Assembly: GCA_958295495.1 (NCBI GenBank)
Contig: OY282352.1
Coordinates: 682,001-746,000, forward strand
Origin: an uncultured Latescibacterota bacterium
Lineage (GTDB): Bacteria > Latescibacterota > UBA2968 > UBA8231
Direction: 5' to 3'
DNA length: 64,000 bases
The position numbers and the translations under genes are program-made. Of this stretch, positions 50,824-59,533 are shown one piece after another (within the stretch, counting starts at the first letter, position 1; each line of letters begins with the position of its first letter). A model generated the notes under the pieces. It worked only from the letters and a program-made list of their open reading frames with translations. It made no database searches and was not told where the DNA came from.

Positions 50824-53436
50824 TTAAATCCCCGCGTAAATGGCGAGGAAGGATTGGGTCTCGGTGCGCGATGGTGCGTCCTTGAAATTCTTGCGCTCTA
50901 GCACCAGCCCGATCACGGTCTGTAGCTTGTAGCCTTGGTAGGCCGATTCGTTCTTGAACTGAAGGCCGCCGGTCAGCGCCGTGAAGTCGTTGGCATCCGC
51001 GTCGAAATCGTCGAAGATCAGGTACTCTAGGCCCGCTTGTACCTTGGTGACCTCTAGGGCATCGGTGCCCGCCAACAGCGAGAAGAGTTCCGCTAGGGTC
51101 GTCCGGCGCTCGTCCGTGAACAGGTCGCGGCTCTGCTTGATGAATTCGCTCTTCCAGCGCGGCTCTAAATAGAGGGGGCCGAGCGCATGGCGGTAGTGGG
51201 CCTTGTTGATCATCCCCAAGAAAAAATCCGTCTCGGCTAGGCCCCAGCGCTGCCGACGCTCGGCGTTCATTAGTTGGTGAAAGACCACCCAGTTGACCTT
51301 GCTTTGGAGGCGCAGCGAAAAGGCACGCACATTGTGGCCGAGGAAGAGCTGGTTGATCCAAGTGTCGCGGGCCAGCAGCGGGTCGTCGATCTCGGTCAAC
51401 GTGCCGAGTCGCAGCGTGTTGTCGGGCGCCCACTGCAAGAGCGGGTCGGCGATGTCGTCCTCTACGCGCTTGGTCATGCCGAAGAGGAGCAAATCGCCGT
51501 AGCGCGCCCAGCTCCGGTCGAGCCGCAGGAGTGCGTACGCGCTGTGGTTTTTCTGGTTGGAAGAGATGCGGGCCTCGCGCAGGAGACCGGCGACGACCTT
51601 TAGCTGCGGGGTCAAGTAGGTGCCGACGTACGCGTTGTAGCCTTGGTGGTCGCGCTTGTAGGGATAATCCGGCTCTTGGTCGTTTTCGTATTGGTCGGTC
51701 CAGAAGTTGTTGTTCATGTCAACGCCAAAGAGGAATTCGGGCCGATCTACCGCAAAGCGCAGGAAAGGTTCTTCGTAGTCCGGGATCGAATTGGAGCGCA
51801 CTCGGCTGTCGTTTTGGTTGATGTCGGGCACGAAGTCGTTGTTCTGGTCCCAGCCCGGAAAGACTTGGCGGTCGGGGAAGGCCCAGTCGGCGCGAAAGGC
51901 GTCTGGCACCCGGTCTTGGTCGTCGTTGTCTTCCACGAGATCCATGAGGCTGCGGTCGTTTTGGTAGTCAATGCTGCCGTCGTCTCGGGTGACGAAGGTT
52001 TGGGTGGTGTAGCGCGGGTCCATCTGATAGGCTTCTCCGTAGATGAAGAAGCGGGACCACCAGCGAGACAAATTGAGCATATAGGCTGGTGCGCTGCGCG
52101 CGCCGACAATGCCGGCTGAGGTCTGGTGTTCTTCGACGAGGATGTTGGGATATTTGCGGTAGTTCCAATTGACGTCGTACTCGCCGTACAGGTCAAAGCC
52201 CATCACGTCGCTGGCCGCCACCGTACCGCCGAGGATGTGGGTGGCCGTCGGCAGCCCGGCCTCAAAGCCGATGACGCGCAAGTTGGACAAATCCTTGATG
52301 TTGCCTTGCGCTTGCGTCACCAGCAGGAGCACGGGCGCGCCGGCACTGGTCTGCTGGTCCGAGGTCATCCAGACCTGATAGTCGTTGGCTACCACTAGCC
52401 GGAATTCCACTTTGACTATTTCGGTCTTGTCGGCCGCGGCTCGGTTGATGAAACTCGCGCTGTCAAAGTCGTAGCGCAGGCGGATTTCGTCGTTGCCGTT
52501 GGCCTCGATAAAGCCCGGCCTGGGTGCGCCGCCCTCCACCACCGGTTCAAAGCGGATCTCGCGCCCCGAATCCACGCGGCCATCCCGATAGGTGATGAAG
52601 ATGTCCGAGCCGGCCGGGAAATACGCCGCGCCGCCCACGCCATCGTCTGGCGAGTCGTCCCGCAGCGCGATTTCGATGCGGGAGATGGTCCGGTTCTGGC
52701 CTTGGGTCAGCGACCCGGTTACCCAATTGCTCAACAGGGCCTCTTCCGAGAGGGAATTGGCTTGGTGCGCGTTGGCACTGTGGACGCCGAGCTCGACGAA
52801 ATCGCCGATTTGCACCTCAAAGCGCCCCCCGATCAGGGTGGTGGAATTGGTGCGGCGCAGCTCTTGATTGGTGATGCCGCGCGGGGCACTGGCCTGTGCG
52901 TAGAGGAACGTGCCCCGGTACTTATCCATGGCAAAATCGAACTGCACGCCGTCGAGGCGCGGTTTGGACAGCACCATGGGCGTCAGGGTGGTGCGCAGGT
53001 CGCTGCTGATGGTCAGTGCGTAGGCGTATTGCCCTTTTTGCTCGGAGGCCACGGCGACTTCGGAAAACCAGTTGCGGAAGTGCGGGGCCTCAAACAATAC
53101 AGTGCCGAATTCCTCGGGATTGGCCTGGGATACGTTGTATATCAGCCAGCCCTGATTGAGGAAGTTGCCAAAGGCGTCGTAGAAGTAATCCCCCTCAAGG
53201 TTGGCACTGACATATCGCTGATAGGGAGCGCGCGCGTAGTTGGTGGCACTCCACTGCCGCCAGTGGTGCTCGGCGACCAGTTCTTGGGGCACGTACCAGC
53301 GGCGCATCACCGGATCGAGGGCTTCCGCGCCTGGGGAGGCCAGCGATTGCAGCCCGATTTGGGCCGCGGCCGAGCCGCCGCTAATGGCCCACAAAAGTAG
53401 GGCGGCCTCGCAGATGCGTTTCGCAGTTCCTGCCAT
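50824..53436 (-). CDS. Giant envelope protein with Asp-rich repeats (870 aa), paralogue 1
   Basis: Signal peptide (ends about 'GGSAAA'), then a long beta-rich chain with no domain I recognise. Landmarks are 'RRWYVPQELVAEHHWRQWSA' near the start, a calcium-binding-like stretch in the middle ('EDNDDQDRVPDAFRADW', 'PGWDQNNDFVPDINQND', 'FGVDMNNNFWTDQYEND'), and a C-terminal part of alternating strands ending 'SFLAIYAGI'. This is consistent with an outer-membrane beta-barrel carrying thrombospondin-type-3-like repeats. It closely parallels the 59534 protein. Only 7 bp separate it from the upstream FlgD-domain gene. Confidence 0.7.
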   Translation of the reverse strand: MAGTAKRICEAALLLWAISGGSAAAQIGLQSLASPGAEALDPVMRRWYVPQELVAEHHWRQWSATNYARAPYQRYVSANLEGDYFYDAFGNFLNQGWLIYNVSQANPEEFGTVLFEAPHFRNWFSEVAVASEQKGQYAYALTISSDLRTTLTPMVLSKPRLDGVQFDFAMDKYRGTFLYAQASAPRGITNQELRRTNSTTLIGGRFEVQIGDFVELGVHSANAHQANSLSEEALLSNWVTGSLTQGQNRTISRIEIALRDDSPDDGVGGAAYFPAGSDIFITYRDGRVDSGREIRFEPVVEGGAPRPGFIEANGNDEIRLRYDFDSASFINRAAADKTEIVKVEFRLVVANDYQVWMTSDQQTSAGAPVLLLVTQAQGNIKDLSNLRVIGFEAGLPTATHILGGTVAASDVMGFDLYGEYDVNWNYRKYPNILVEEHQTSAGIVGARSAPAYMLNLSRWWSRFFIYGEAYQMDPRYTTQTFVTRDDGSIDYQNDRSLMDLVEDNDDQDRVPDAFRADWAFPDRQVFPGWDQNNDFVPDINQNDSRVRSNSIPDYEEPFLRFAVDRPEFLFGVDMNNNFWTDQYENDQEPDYPYKRDHQGYNAYVGTYLTPQLKVVAGLLREARISSNQKNHSAYALLRLDRSWARYGDLLLFGMTKRVEDDIADPLLQWAPDNTLRLGTLTEIDDPLLARDTWINQLFLGHNVRAFSLRLQSKVNWVVFHQLMNAERRQRWGLAETDFFLGMINKAHYRHALGPLYLEPRWKSEFIKQSRDLFTDERRTTLAELFSLLAGTDALEVTKVQAGLEYLIFDDFDADANDFTALTGGLQFKNESAYQGYKLQTVIGLVLERKNFKDAPSRTETQSFLAIYAGI

Positions 53437-53443
53437 TGCTCGC

Positions 53444-55474
53444 TCAGTAGGCCACAGCTACGGTGCCCGCGGCTGCTGAGAGGCCCTTGTCGGTAGTTAG
53501 ATCGACTTGGTAGAGGTACACGCCTGGGGCAACTAGGCCGCCCGCGGCGTGGCGGCCATCCCAAGCCGCTGCAAAGCTGCCGCTGACGGCTGGCGTGGAG
53601 ATCACCTCGCGCACTAGCCGGCCGGACAGGTCGAAAATTCGCAAAGCGATCTGGCGCGGCGTGCCGATGTTGCGCAGATCGTACGAAATCATGGTCTGAT
53701 CGTTGATCCCGTCGCCATTGGGCGTCAGGGTCGCGGGATGCGCGGTGACTTTCCGCACGAGCTCGCCGCCGACGGGCGTGCGCACCGATAGGGCGTCGCC
53801 AGCAAAGCGGAACGTCGAGTTACCGGGCCGGACTTGCTGCTTGAGTTCGGGCTCGGTGCTGTCGTACACCCAACCGGTAAATTCCGCGCCAAAGCGCAGC
53901 ACCTTGGCGTCGAAGACGACCTCGATGCGGCGCTCGTTGTCGCGCGGCGCAATAAACGGCTCAAAGCTAATGACGATGCGGTCTTCCTCTAGTTTGGGCG
54001 GGAAGCTATCGATGATTTCCCGGCCATCGATCGCGACCGAATGCACGGCTGCGGCCGGGACTTGGGTGAAAATTTCCAGCCGGTCAAAGCCCCGGTCGCC
54101 GTCTTCGAGTACGGGCCGCACCACATAGGTGAAGGTTTGCGGCTCGAAATTCTCGGTCTCAACCGGCCAGATCTCGGCGATCACGCTTTGGGCCGCGGGA
54201 TCTTCGGCAAACAGCAGGGATATTTCGTCTATGCGGGGAGCTTGGTCCCCGTCCGAAAACATGACCACCTCTAGCTGCAAGTAGCGGCTGGGGCCAGGCG
54301 AGAGGAGGGGCGTTCCGTCCGCCCAGCCCGCGGCTTGAGGGTTGCGCCGCCCGGCTGCAAAGTCGTAGGGCGTTGACCAGAAGCTCCAGTTTTCCACGTC
54401 GTACGTCGCTTGGATCTGGTTGAAGCGACCCACTTGGTAGGTCGTGGTGTACTCGTCTTTGGACACCCGCTCAAAGTTGCCGGTGCTGCCGATTTTCCAA
54501 AACAAATTGGGCTGTGGCGTGGTGCCGGTGCGCGTGCGCAACACGAGCCGAGTGCCCTCGGGCACCTCGCCCTGCCAGCGAATTTTGCTCCAAGCCACCG
54601 GGCGGCCAAAGTCCAACACGCCCGTGCGATAGGAGGTCTTGGTGACGAAGCCCTCGCCGTACACCTCCATTTCGGCGATCTCCCAAGTGCGCTCGGGGTT
54701 GATCGGGCGAATGCCTACCCAGCGCAAGTCGCGCGTGAGGAAGCGCAAATCCACGACGTGGTCGAGGTTTTCAACGTTGCGCTCTAGGATGTCGAATTCC
54801 GGGTCGTTGGTCGAGGTGAGCGAGCGGCTGATGTCGCGATACCAGCGCTTGCCCGGCGCGCGCTCTTGGGGCGAGGACATAAAAGGCGCAGAGTTGTCGG
54901 CCACGCCGATTTCGTACCAAGCCAAGTAGTTTTCCTCAAAGCCCGGGCGCGGATAGAAGCGAATGCGGTTGACCGGCATCTCGGCCCCGAGGTTGACGAC
55001 CGTGTTTTTCACGTAGCCGATATTGAGGCCGGCCAAACGCGGCGAGATATCGACCTGGCGCAAGGTCGCCGTTTCCGGGTCGCCGTCAATCATCACCTGG
55101 ACCTCTTTGGCCGCCTCGCGGGTATAGCCGGTGGAGACGCTCGTGTAGAGGTTGCCGCCGCGCACGACCAAGTTTGCGTCTAATGCGAGGTTGACCGACG
55201 GATCGACCCATATTGGTTGGATGGCGTTGTCGTCGTAGGTGATCATGGTATCGACGCCCGCTTCCTCCGCGCCGATGGCGATGGGAAGCGTGCCCAAGAC
55301 CGCGCCTTGGTCATCGACGATGTTATACTCAGTCTGCTCGTCGGTGATCAGCCCCTGCCAAGAAGCACCCGTCGCCCCGCCGATGTGAAACTCGGCCCGT
55401 CCCCAAGCCGCGCTGGTGCAACAAGCCGCGATACTTAGGCCCCGCAATAGATTTCGCCCTAGCATGATCCTCAT
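53444..55474 (-). CDS. Secreted protein with FlgD-like C-terminal domain (676 aa)
   Basis: Signal peptide, then a beta-rich body with discoidin-like strands ('VGIRPINPERTWEIAEMEVY', 'VNRIRFYPRPGFEENYLAWY'). The C-terminal ~90 residues are a FlgD Ig-like domain: 'LTPNGDGINDQTMISYDLRN', 'IALRIFDLSGRLVREV', 'AAWDGRHAAGGLVAPGVYLY', closing with 'GTVAVAY'. Such ends are used as sorting or anchoring modules in FCB-type bacteria (known for type IX cargo, though the exact end differs here). It is co-directional with and adjacent to the 50824 envelope protein. ATG 55465 is an alternative start. Confidence 0.8.
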   Translation of the reverse strand: MRIMLGRNLLRGLSIAACCTSAAWGRAEFHIGGATGASWQGLITDEQTEYNIVDDQGAVLGTLPIAIGAEEAGVDTMITYDDNAIQPIWVDPSVNLALDANLVVRGGNLYTSVSTGYTREAAKEVQVMIDGDPETATLRQVDISPRLAGLNIGYVKNTVVNLGAEMPVNRIRFYPRPGFEENYLAWYEIGVADNSAPFMSSPQERAPGKRWYRDISRSLTSTNDPEFDILERNVENLDHVVDLRFLTRDLRWVGIRPINPERTWEIAEMEVYGEGFVTKTSYRTGVLDFGRPVAWSKIRWQGEVPEGTRLVLRTRTGTTPQPNLFWKIGSTGNFERVSKDEYTTTYQVGRFNQIQATYDVENWSFWSTPYDFAAGRRNPQAAGWADGTPLLSPGPSRYLQLEVVMFSDGDQAPRIDEISLLFAEDPAAQSVIAEIWPVETENFEPQTFTYVVRPVLEDGDRGFDRLEIFTQVPAAAVHSVAIDGREIIDSFPPKLEEDRIVISFEPFIAPRDNERRIEVVFDAKVLRFGAEFTGWVYDSTEPELKQQVRPGNSTFRFAGDALSVRTPVGGELVRKVTAHPATLTPNGDGINDQTMISYDLRNIGTPRQIALRIFDLSGRLVREVISTPAVSGSFAAAWDGRHAAGGLVAPGVYLYQVDLTTDKGLSAAAGTVAVAY

Positions 55475-55520
55475 TCCTTTTTTAATCCCCTACGCGGTGG
55501 GGTGGAAAATCACATAAATC

Positions 55521-57590
55521 CTAGTACGCTACGCCGACGGTGCGCGTGCTGGCGCTAGCGCGTGCATCGCCTTCGATGTTGAGTTGGATTAGATAGAGGC
55601 CCGGGGCCACTGGCTCACCCTGATCGTTAGTCCCGTTCCACCGCAGTTGGGACAGGTTCTCCGAGCTGTACACGCCGCTCTGCCCTTCGATATTGAAAAG
55701 GCGGCGCACCCGGCGTCCCCCTAGGTCGTATATATCGACCGCAATCTGGGCCCCGCCGCCGACTGCGAGGACCTCGCATTCCATAGCCAAGACGTCGTTG
55801 ATGCCGTCGCCATTGGGCGTGATAACGGACGCGGCGAGGTCAAAGCTGCCCACTAGGCTGCCGCTGTTGACGGCCGGACTCAAGACGGTAGTGCCCGACT
55901 TAAACGAGATGTCGCCTTCGTCCAGCGCGGTGGCGTCGCCGGCTTGGACGCTCTGAAAGGCGTCTTCTTGCAACAGCAATCCCCGGCCTTCAAAGGCCGT
56001 GCTGTACGAGAGGATGCGGCTGACGAAGTGGATCTTCAACACGGTATTGTGCGCTGCTACTCGCGGGAAGCGCACTGCAAAGCTCCGCTCCGAGATCGCG
56101 GTGATGGCCACCTCGCCCTCGTCGGCGACCGCGTCTTGTACCGCAAAGTCGTGTGCTAGGAGGACCTCGCCTTGCGCGTCGATGATTTCAATGCGCTCGA
56201 TGCGATCTACCCGGCTGCCGGTGACCAGCTCGAATCCGTCGAAACCCTGCAAATCACCGCTCTCCATCTCGGCGCGCACGGCATAGACAAAGGGAATATC
56301 CGCGGCTGCGGGCACCTCGCGCGGAAAGACCTCGCCGACGAGGACATCCGCCAAGGGCGGCGTCGTAAAGCCAAAGGAAAGCTGCCGCAGGATTTTGGCC
56401 GACTCTAGGTCGTCGGACTGGAAGTCAACCCGGAACTGGAAATAGCGGCGCGGCCCGGGCGAGAGGACCAACGCGCCCTCGCTGCTGGTGCCCGCGACCG
56501 GATCGTAGGGCGAGGTCCACGGGCTCCAATTGGCTAAATCGTCGCGCGCGGGGCCGCGTTCCCACACATCGCTGGGGCCTCCCTTGGCTGGCAAGTCGAG
56601 GTACTCGTCGCGCAAGAGCGGCTGGTCGAGATTATCGACTGAGAATGCGATCTCCTCGGCGTCTTGCCGCCCCACTCGCTTGCGCGTATAGGCAAAGGGC
56701 GACGGGTCGCTACCGCTGCGGGTGCGGATGTGCATCTGCACGGCGCTCGCCTGCCCGACGGTCTCCTCCAGCCAGCGCAAGCGTCCCCAATTGGCCGGGG
56801 TGCCCATGTCGATGATCGGCGAAATGTACTGCACGGTGGGGAAGAAACCCTCGCCAAAGACCTGGAATTTCTCCACTTCAAAGGGAATGGCTGAGGCGGC
56901 GCGCAGGCGGATGAAGCGCAAAAAGCGCGGCGGGTCAATCTCTAGGGTGGCGACCGGAGCGGTGTTGTTGGTGCGCACCGCAAAGGTCTCCCAGATCGGG
57001 TTGCCGGCCTCGGTCAATACTTGGCCGTCGTTGACGTGTACCTCGAAGTTTTTGAGGAAATCCTCCTGAAAGGGCGTCGAGGGCGACGGGAAGATCGTGT
57101 TGCGCGGGAAGAAGCGGATTTGGTTGACGCCAAAGCGCGCCCCCAAATCCAACACCAGCAACGTGCCATGTACATCGCGTCCCTTGCGCTCAAAGGCGAT
57201 GCCGCTCGGCTCGGGCGACACGATCTGCGCGAGGATGTTTTGTAGCTGGGACTCGGCGAGGTCGAAAACGGTCGGGGCGCGGATGCTCCCACCGCGCTCG
57301 GCGATTTCAGCGGCGAGGTTTTGCCCCTCTTGCACTCGGCGGGGCAGGATGCTGGCGGGAAAATCCGCGCTGGCAAAGTCGACGAGATTGACCGGCGCGA
57401 CGCCGATTTCGGTGATGTTCGGATCCAAGGTGGAGCGGTACTCCGGCTCAATGGTTTGCACCGCAGCCCCAGCCTCCACTTCCCCCTCCCAGCTAATCTG
57501 GCCGTCTTGGCCGACGAGCAATAGTTGACGCCCCTGCGAATTGCTGCCGTGCAAAAGCACCATCGCACCTATGAGCAACAAGCGCTTCAT
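55521..57590 (-). CDS. Secreted protein with FlgD-like C-terminal domain (689 aa)
   Basis: Paralogue of the 53444 protein: signal peptide (MKRLLLIGAMVLLHGSNSQG), body with 'NQIRFFPRNTIFPSPS' and 'FLRFIRLRAASAIPFEVEKF' (a coagulation-factor-5/8-like outline), then the FlgD-like domain 'ITPNGDGINDVLAMECEVLA', 'DIYDLGGRRVRRLF', 'LRWNGTNDQGEPVAPGLYLI' and the end 'TRTVGVAY'. Its ATG overlaps the stop of the upstream GT-C/TPR gene by 4 bp. Confidence 0.8.
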   Translation of the reverse strand: MKRLLLIGAMVLLHGSNSQGRQLLLVGQDGQISWEGEVEAGAAVQTIEPEYRSTLDPNITEIGVAPVNLVDFASADFPASILPRRVQEGQNLAAEIAERGGSIRAPTVFDLAESQLQNILAQIVSPEPSGIAFERKGRDVHGTLLVLDLGARFGVNQIRFFPRNTIFPSPSTPFQEDFLKNFEVHVNDGQVLTEAGNPIWETFAVRTNNTAPVATLEIDPPRFLRFIRLRAASAIPFEVEKFQVFGEGFFPTVQYISPIIDMGTPANWGRLRWLEETVGQASAVQMHIRTRSGSDPSPFAYTRKRVGRQDAEEIAFSVDNLDQPLLRDEYLDLPAKGGPSDVWERGPARDDLANWSPWTSPYDPVAGTSSEGALVLSPGPRRYFQFRVDFQSDDLESAKILRQLSFGFTTPPLADVLVGEVFPREVPAAADIPFVYAVRAEMESGDLQGFDGFELVTGSRVDRIERIEIIDAQGEVLLAHDFAVQDAVADEGEVAITAISERSFAVRFPRVAAHNTVLKIHFVSRILSYSTAFEGRGLLLQEDAFQSVQAGDATALDEGDISFKSGTTVLSPAVNSGSLVGSFDLAASVITPNGDGINDVLAMECEVLAVGGGAQIAVDIYDLGGRRVRRLFNIEGQSGVYSSENLSQLRWNGTNDQGEPVAPGLYLIQLNIEGDARASASTRTVGVAY

Positions 57591-59530
57591 AAGTTTTCCC
57601 CGCGAATTTTGTCTGCCAATACCTTCTGCTCAACCTCGATCCGCTGTTGGAGTTGGGCGCGCCGCCTTTCCCGCTGATAGCGCGCCTCGGCGTCCCGCGC
57701 CTCGGCGTCCCGCCCCAACTGGCTGTACGCCCTGCTCAAGTGGCCTTGGACCCGCCAGTTATGAGGCTCTAGTTCGGCAAGGTGCAGCATGAGGGGCAGG
57801 GCCTCGCCGGGCCGTCCTTGCTCTAGGAGCACCTCCCCGAGCAAGAGCAGCCCCTCGCGGTGGTCTGGCGCGAGTGCTAGGGCTTGCGAGAGCAGGGGCT
57901 CGGCCGCTGCTGGCTGGCCATTGTGCTGCAAGAGTGCGGCCGCTTCCACCCGCGCCCGCACCCCATAGCTTGGACTGTCTAGGAGTTGGCGATAGGCTCG
58001 CTCGGCGTCTTCGATTCGCCCACTCGCAGCGTAGGCGCGCGCCAGTTGATAGCGCACCCGACTGCTGTCTGGGCTAAGAGTTAGCAGCCGTGCGTAGGAT
58101 TGTACGGCCTCATCGAGCGCGCCGCTCGTCAGTTGCGCGTCCCCCAAGCGCCCGAGTAGGGCCCACTGCCCGCCGCCGGCGACGAGCTGTTGGTAGATGG
58201 TGCGCGCTTGTTGGGGACGGCCCACCGCCATGTAGCGATCTCCAAGTGCCCGTTGCCCGCGCTCGTCGGCGGGCCAGTGCTCGACGAATGTTCGGCTAAT
58301 CCCGAGTGCTCGCTCGGGTTTGCCGTGCGCGTCGTAGAGTGCCGCCAAGGCCCAATACACGGCCTTGGCGCGGCTGCCCGCGGCCACGGCCTTTTCGTAC
58401 GCGGCAATCGCCGTAGCTGTCATACCCAATTCCTCGTAGGCGCGACCCAAATAGCGGTGCTGCGAGGCTTGCGCCGCTCGGTCCATGGCTGGTGTGCTGG
58501 CATTGACTAATGCCGCGACTAGGACCAAACCCGCCACGGCTGCCCCCTTCCACGCCCAAGACACCTGCGCCAATTGCCCGACCCCACTCACCGCAAAGAG
58601 CAAGAGCACGGGGACCAGCACCATGCGCGTCTCGGCATGGGCACCGTAGAGCGCGGTTCCGACTGCGCCGGTTGCGACAAACAGCAGAGCGAGCAAAGCA
58701 CCCCGCTCCCGCGCCGCGGCGGCAAACCCCACGCCCAATAGCGCCAGCGGCACGACCAAGCCGAAGGGAAACGCGAGCCCCCATTTCCACAGCAGGGCCG
58801 CTAAGACGGCCGAATCGCCGCGCAGATGGTACATATCCAGCGCGGGCAAGTGCTCCCCGCCGCGCACGAGGAGGTCGGGCGAGCCGCCCGCACTTGTAGC
58901 AATCCCGAGAAAATACCACAGCGCGAGCGCACAAGCCGTCCCCAGCGCACAGGCCCAGCCCGCCCGCGACCTTCCTCCTCTCCACAGCCACCACAGCACG
59001 GCCGGCGCAAAGAGCGCGACTTGCGGCGCGGCTAGCAGGCAAAGTCCTAGCAAAAGCCCGACTCCTAAAAACGCCCTCCCATCAGTCTGCCGGTCGGCCC
59101 ACAAGAGCACCGCCAACAGCACCAGCACCAGAAATACCGCGAGGACTGGGGGCAGCAAAGCATCGGTGAAGTAGATGGCCGGCCCGTACAGGGCCGCGCA
59201 CAAAGCCGCGACGAGTCCCGTGCCCGGCCCCCAGAGCGTACGGCCGATTAGGGCCAACAGCGCACAACTGACCGCGCCTAGCAGAGCTTGGCAGTATCGG
59301 GGGGCCAGCCCGGCGGCGACGAGGCCGCGCAAAAAGAGCGGGTACAAGGGGCTGGCAACCGCTGCGCCCCCCGGCCCCCTAGCGGCCTCGATGTAGGGTT
59401 GGCTCGCCGCTGTCGGCACCTCCAAGAAGGGGCTTTGCTCGACCTCATTTAGATAGGTCAGGCGCGGCCAAAGGGCCACGAGCGCGATGCCGATGACGGC
59501 GGCGCCTAAGTTGTCGCTGCGCCAAATCAC
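57587..59530 (-). CDS. Polytopic GT-C-like membrane protein with C-terminal TPR repeats (647 aa)
   Basis: About ten hydrophobic helices fill residues ~10-345. The layout ('VASPLYPLFLRGLVAAGLAP', 'LYGPAIYFTDALLPPVLAVF') resembles GT39/ArnT-like glycosyltransferases that use lipid-linked sugars, but the usual acidic pair in the first loop is not obvious. Residues ~350-630 are TPR repeats ('RAYEELGMTATAIAAYEKAV', 'RYQLARAYAASGRIEDAERA', 'HLAELEPHNWRVQGHLSRAY'). Sited between envelope-protein genes (3 bp after one, 4-bp overlap with the next), it may glycosylate the secreted FlgD-domain or envelope proteins (inference). Confidence 0.75.
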   Translation of the reverse strand: MIWRSDNLGAAVIGIALVALWPRLTYLNEVEQSPFLEVPTAASQPYIEAARGPGGAAVASPLYPLFLRGLVAAGLAPRYCQALLGAVSCALLALIGRTLWGPGTGLVAALCAALYGPAIYFTDALLPPVLAVFLVLVLLAVLLWADRQTDGRAFLGVGLLLGLCLLAAPQVALFAPAVLWWLWRGGRSRAGWACALGTACALALWYFLGIATSAGGSPDLLVRGGEHLPALDMYHLRGDSAVLAALLWKWGLAFPFGLVVPLALLGVGFAAAARERGALLALLFVATGAVGTALYGAHAETRMVLVPVLLLFAVSGVGQLAQVSWAWKGAAVAGLVLVAALVNASTPAMDRAAQASQHRYLGRAYEELGMTATAIAAYEKAVAAGSRAKAVYWALAALYDAHGKPERALGISRTFVEHWPADERGQRALGDRYMAVGRPQQARTIYQQLVAGGGQWALLGRLGDAQLTSGALDEAVQSYARLLTLSPDSSRVRYQLARAYAASGRIEDAERAYRQLLDSPSYGVRARVEAAALLQHNGQPAAAEPLLSQALALAPDHREGLLLLGEVLLEQGRPGEALPLMLHLAELEPHNWRVQGHLSRAYSQLGRDAEARDAEARYQRERRRAQLQQRIEVEQKVLADKIRGENL

Positions 59531-59533
59531 GCG

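Noticed and set aside
57621..59400. Many long plus-strand open frames opposite the minus-strand operon (also at 41561, 44693, 47589, 52702 and 60173)
   Set aside because: They are antisense to well-supported genes and arise from the high GC content; no domain motifs or ribosome sites.
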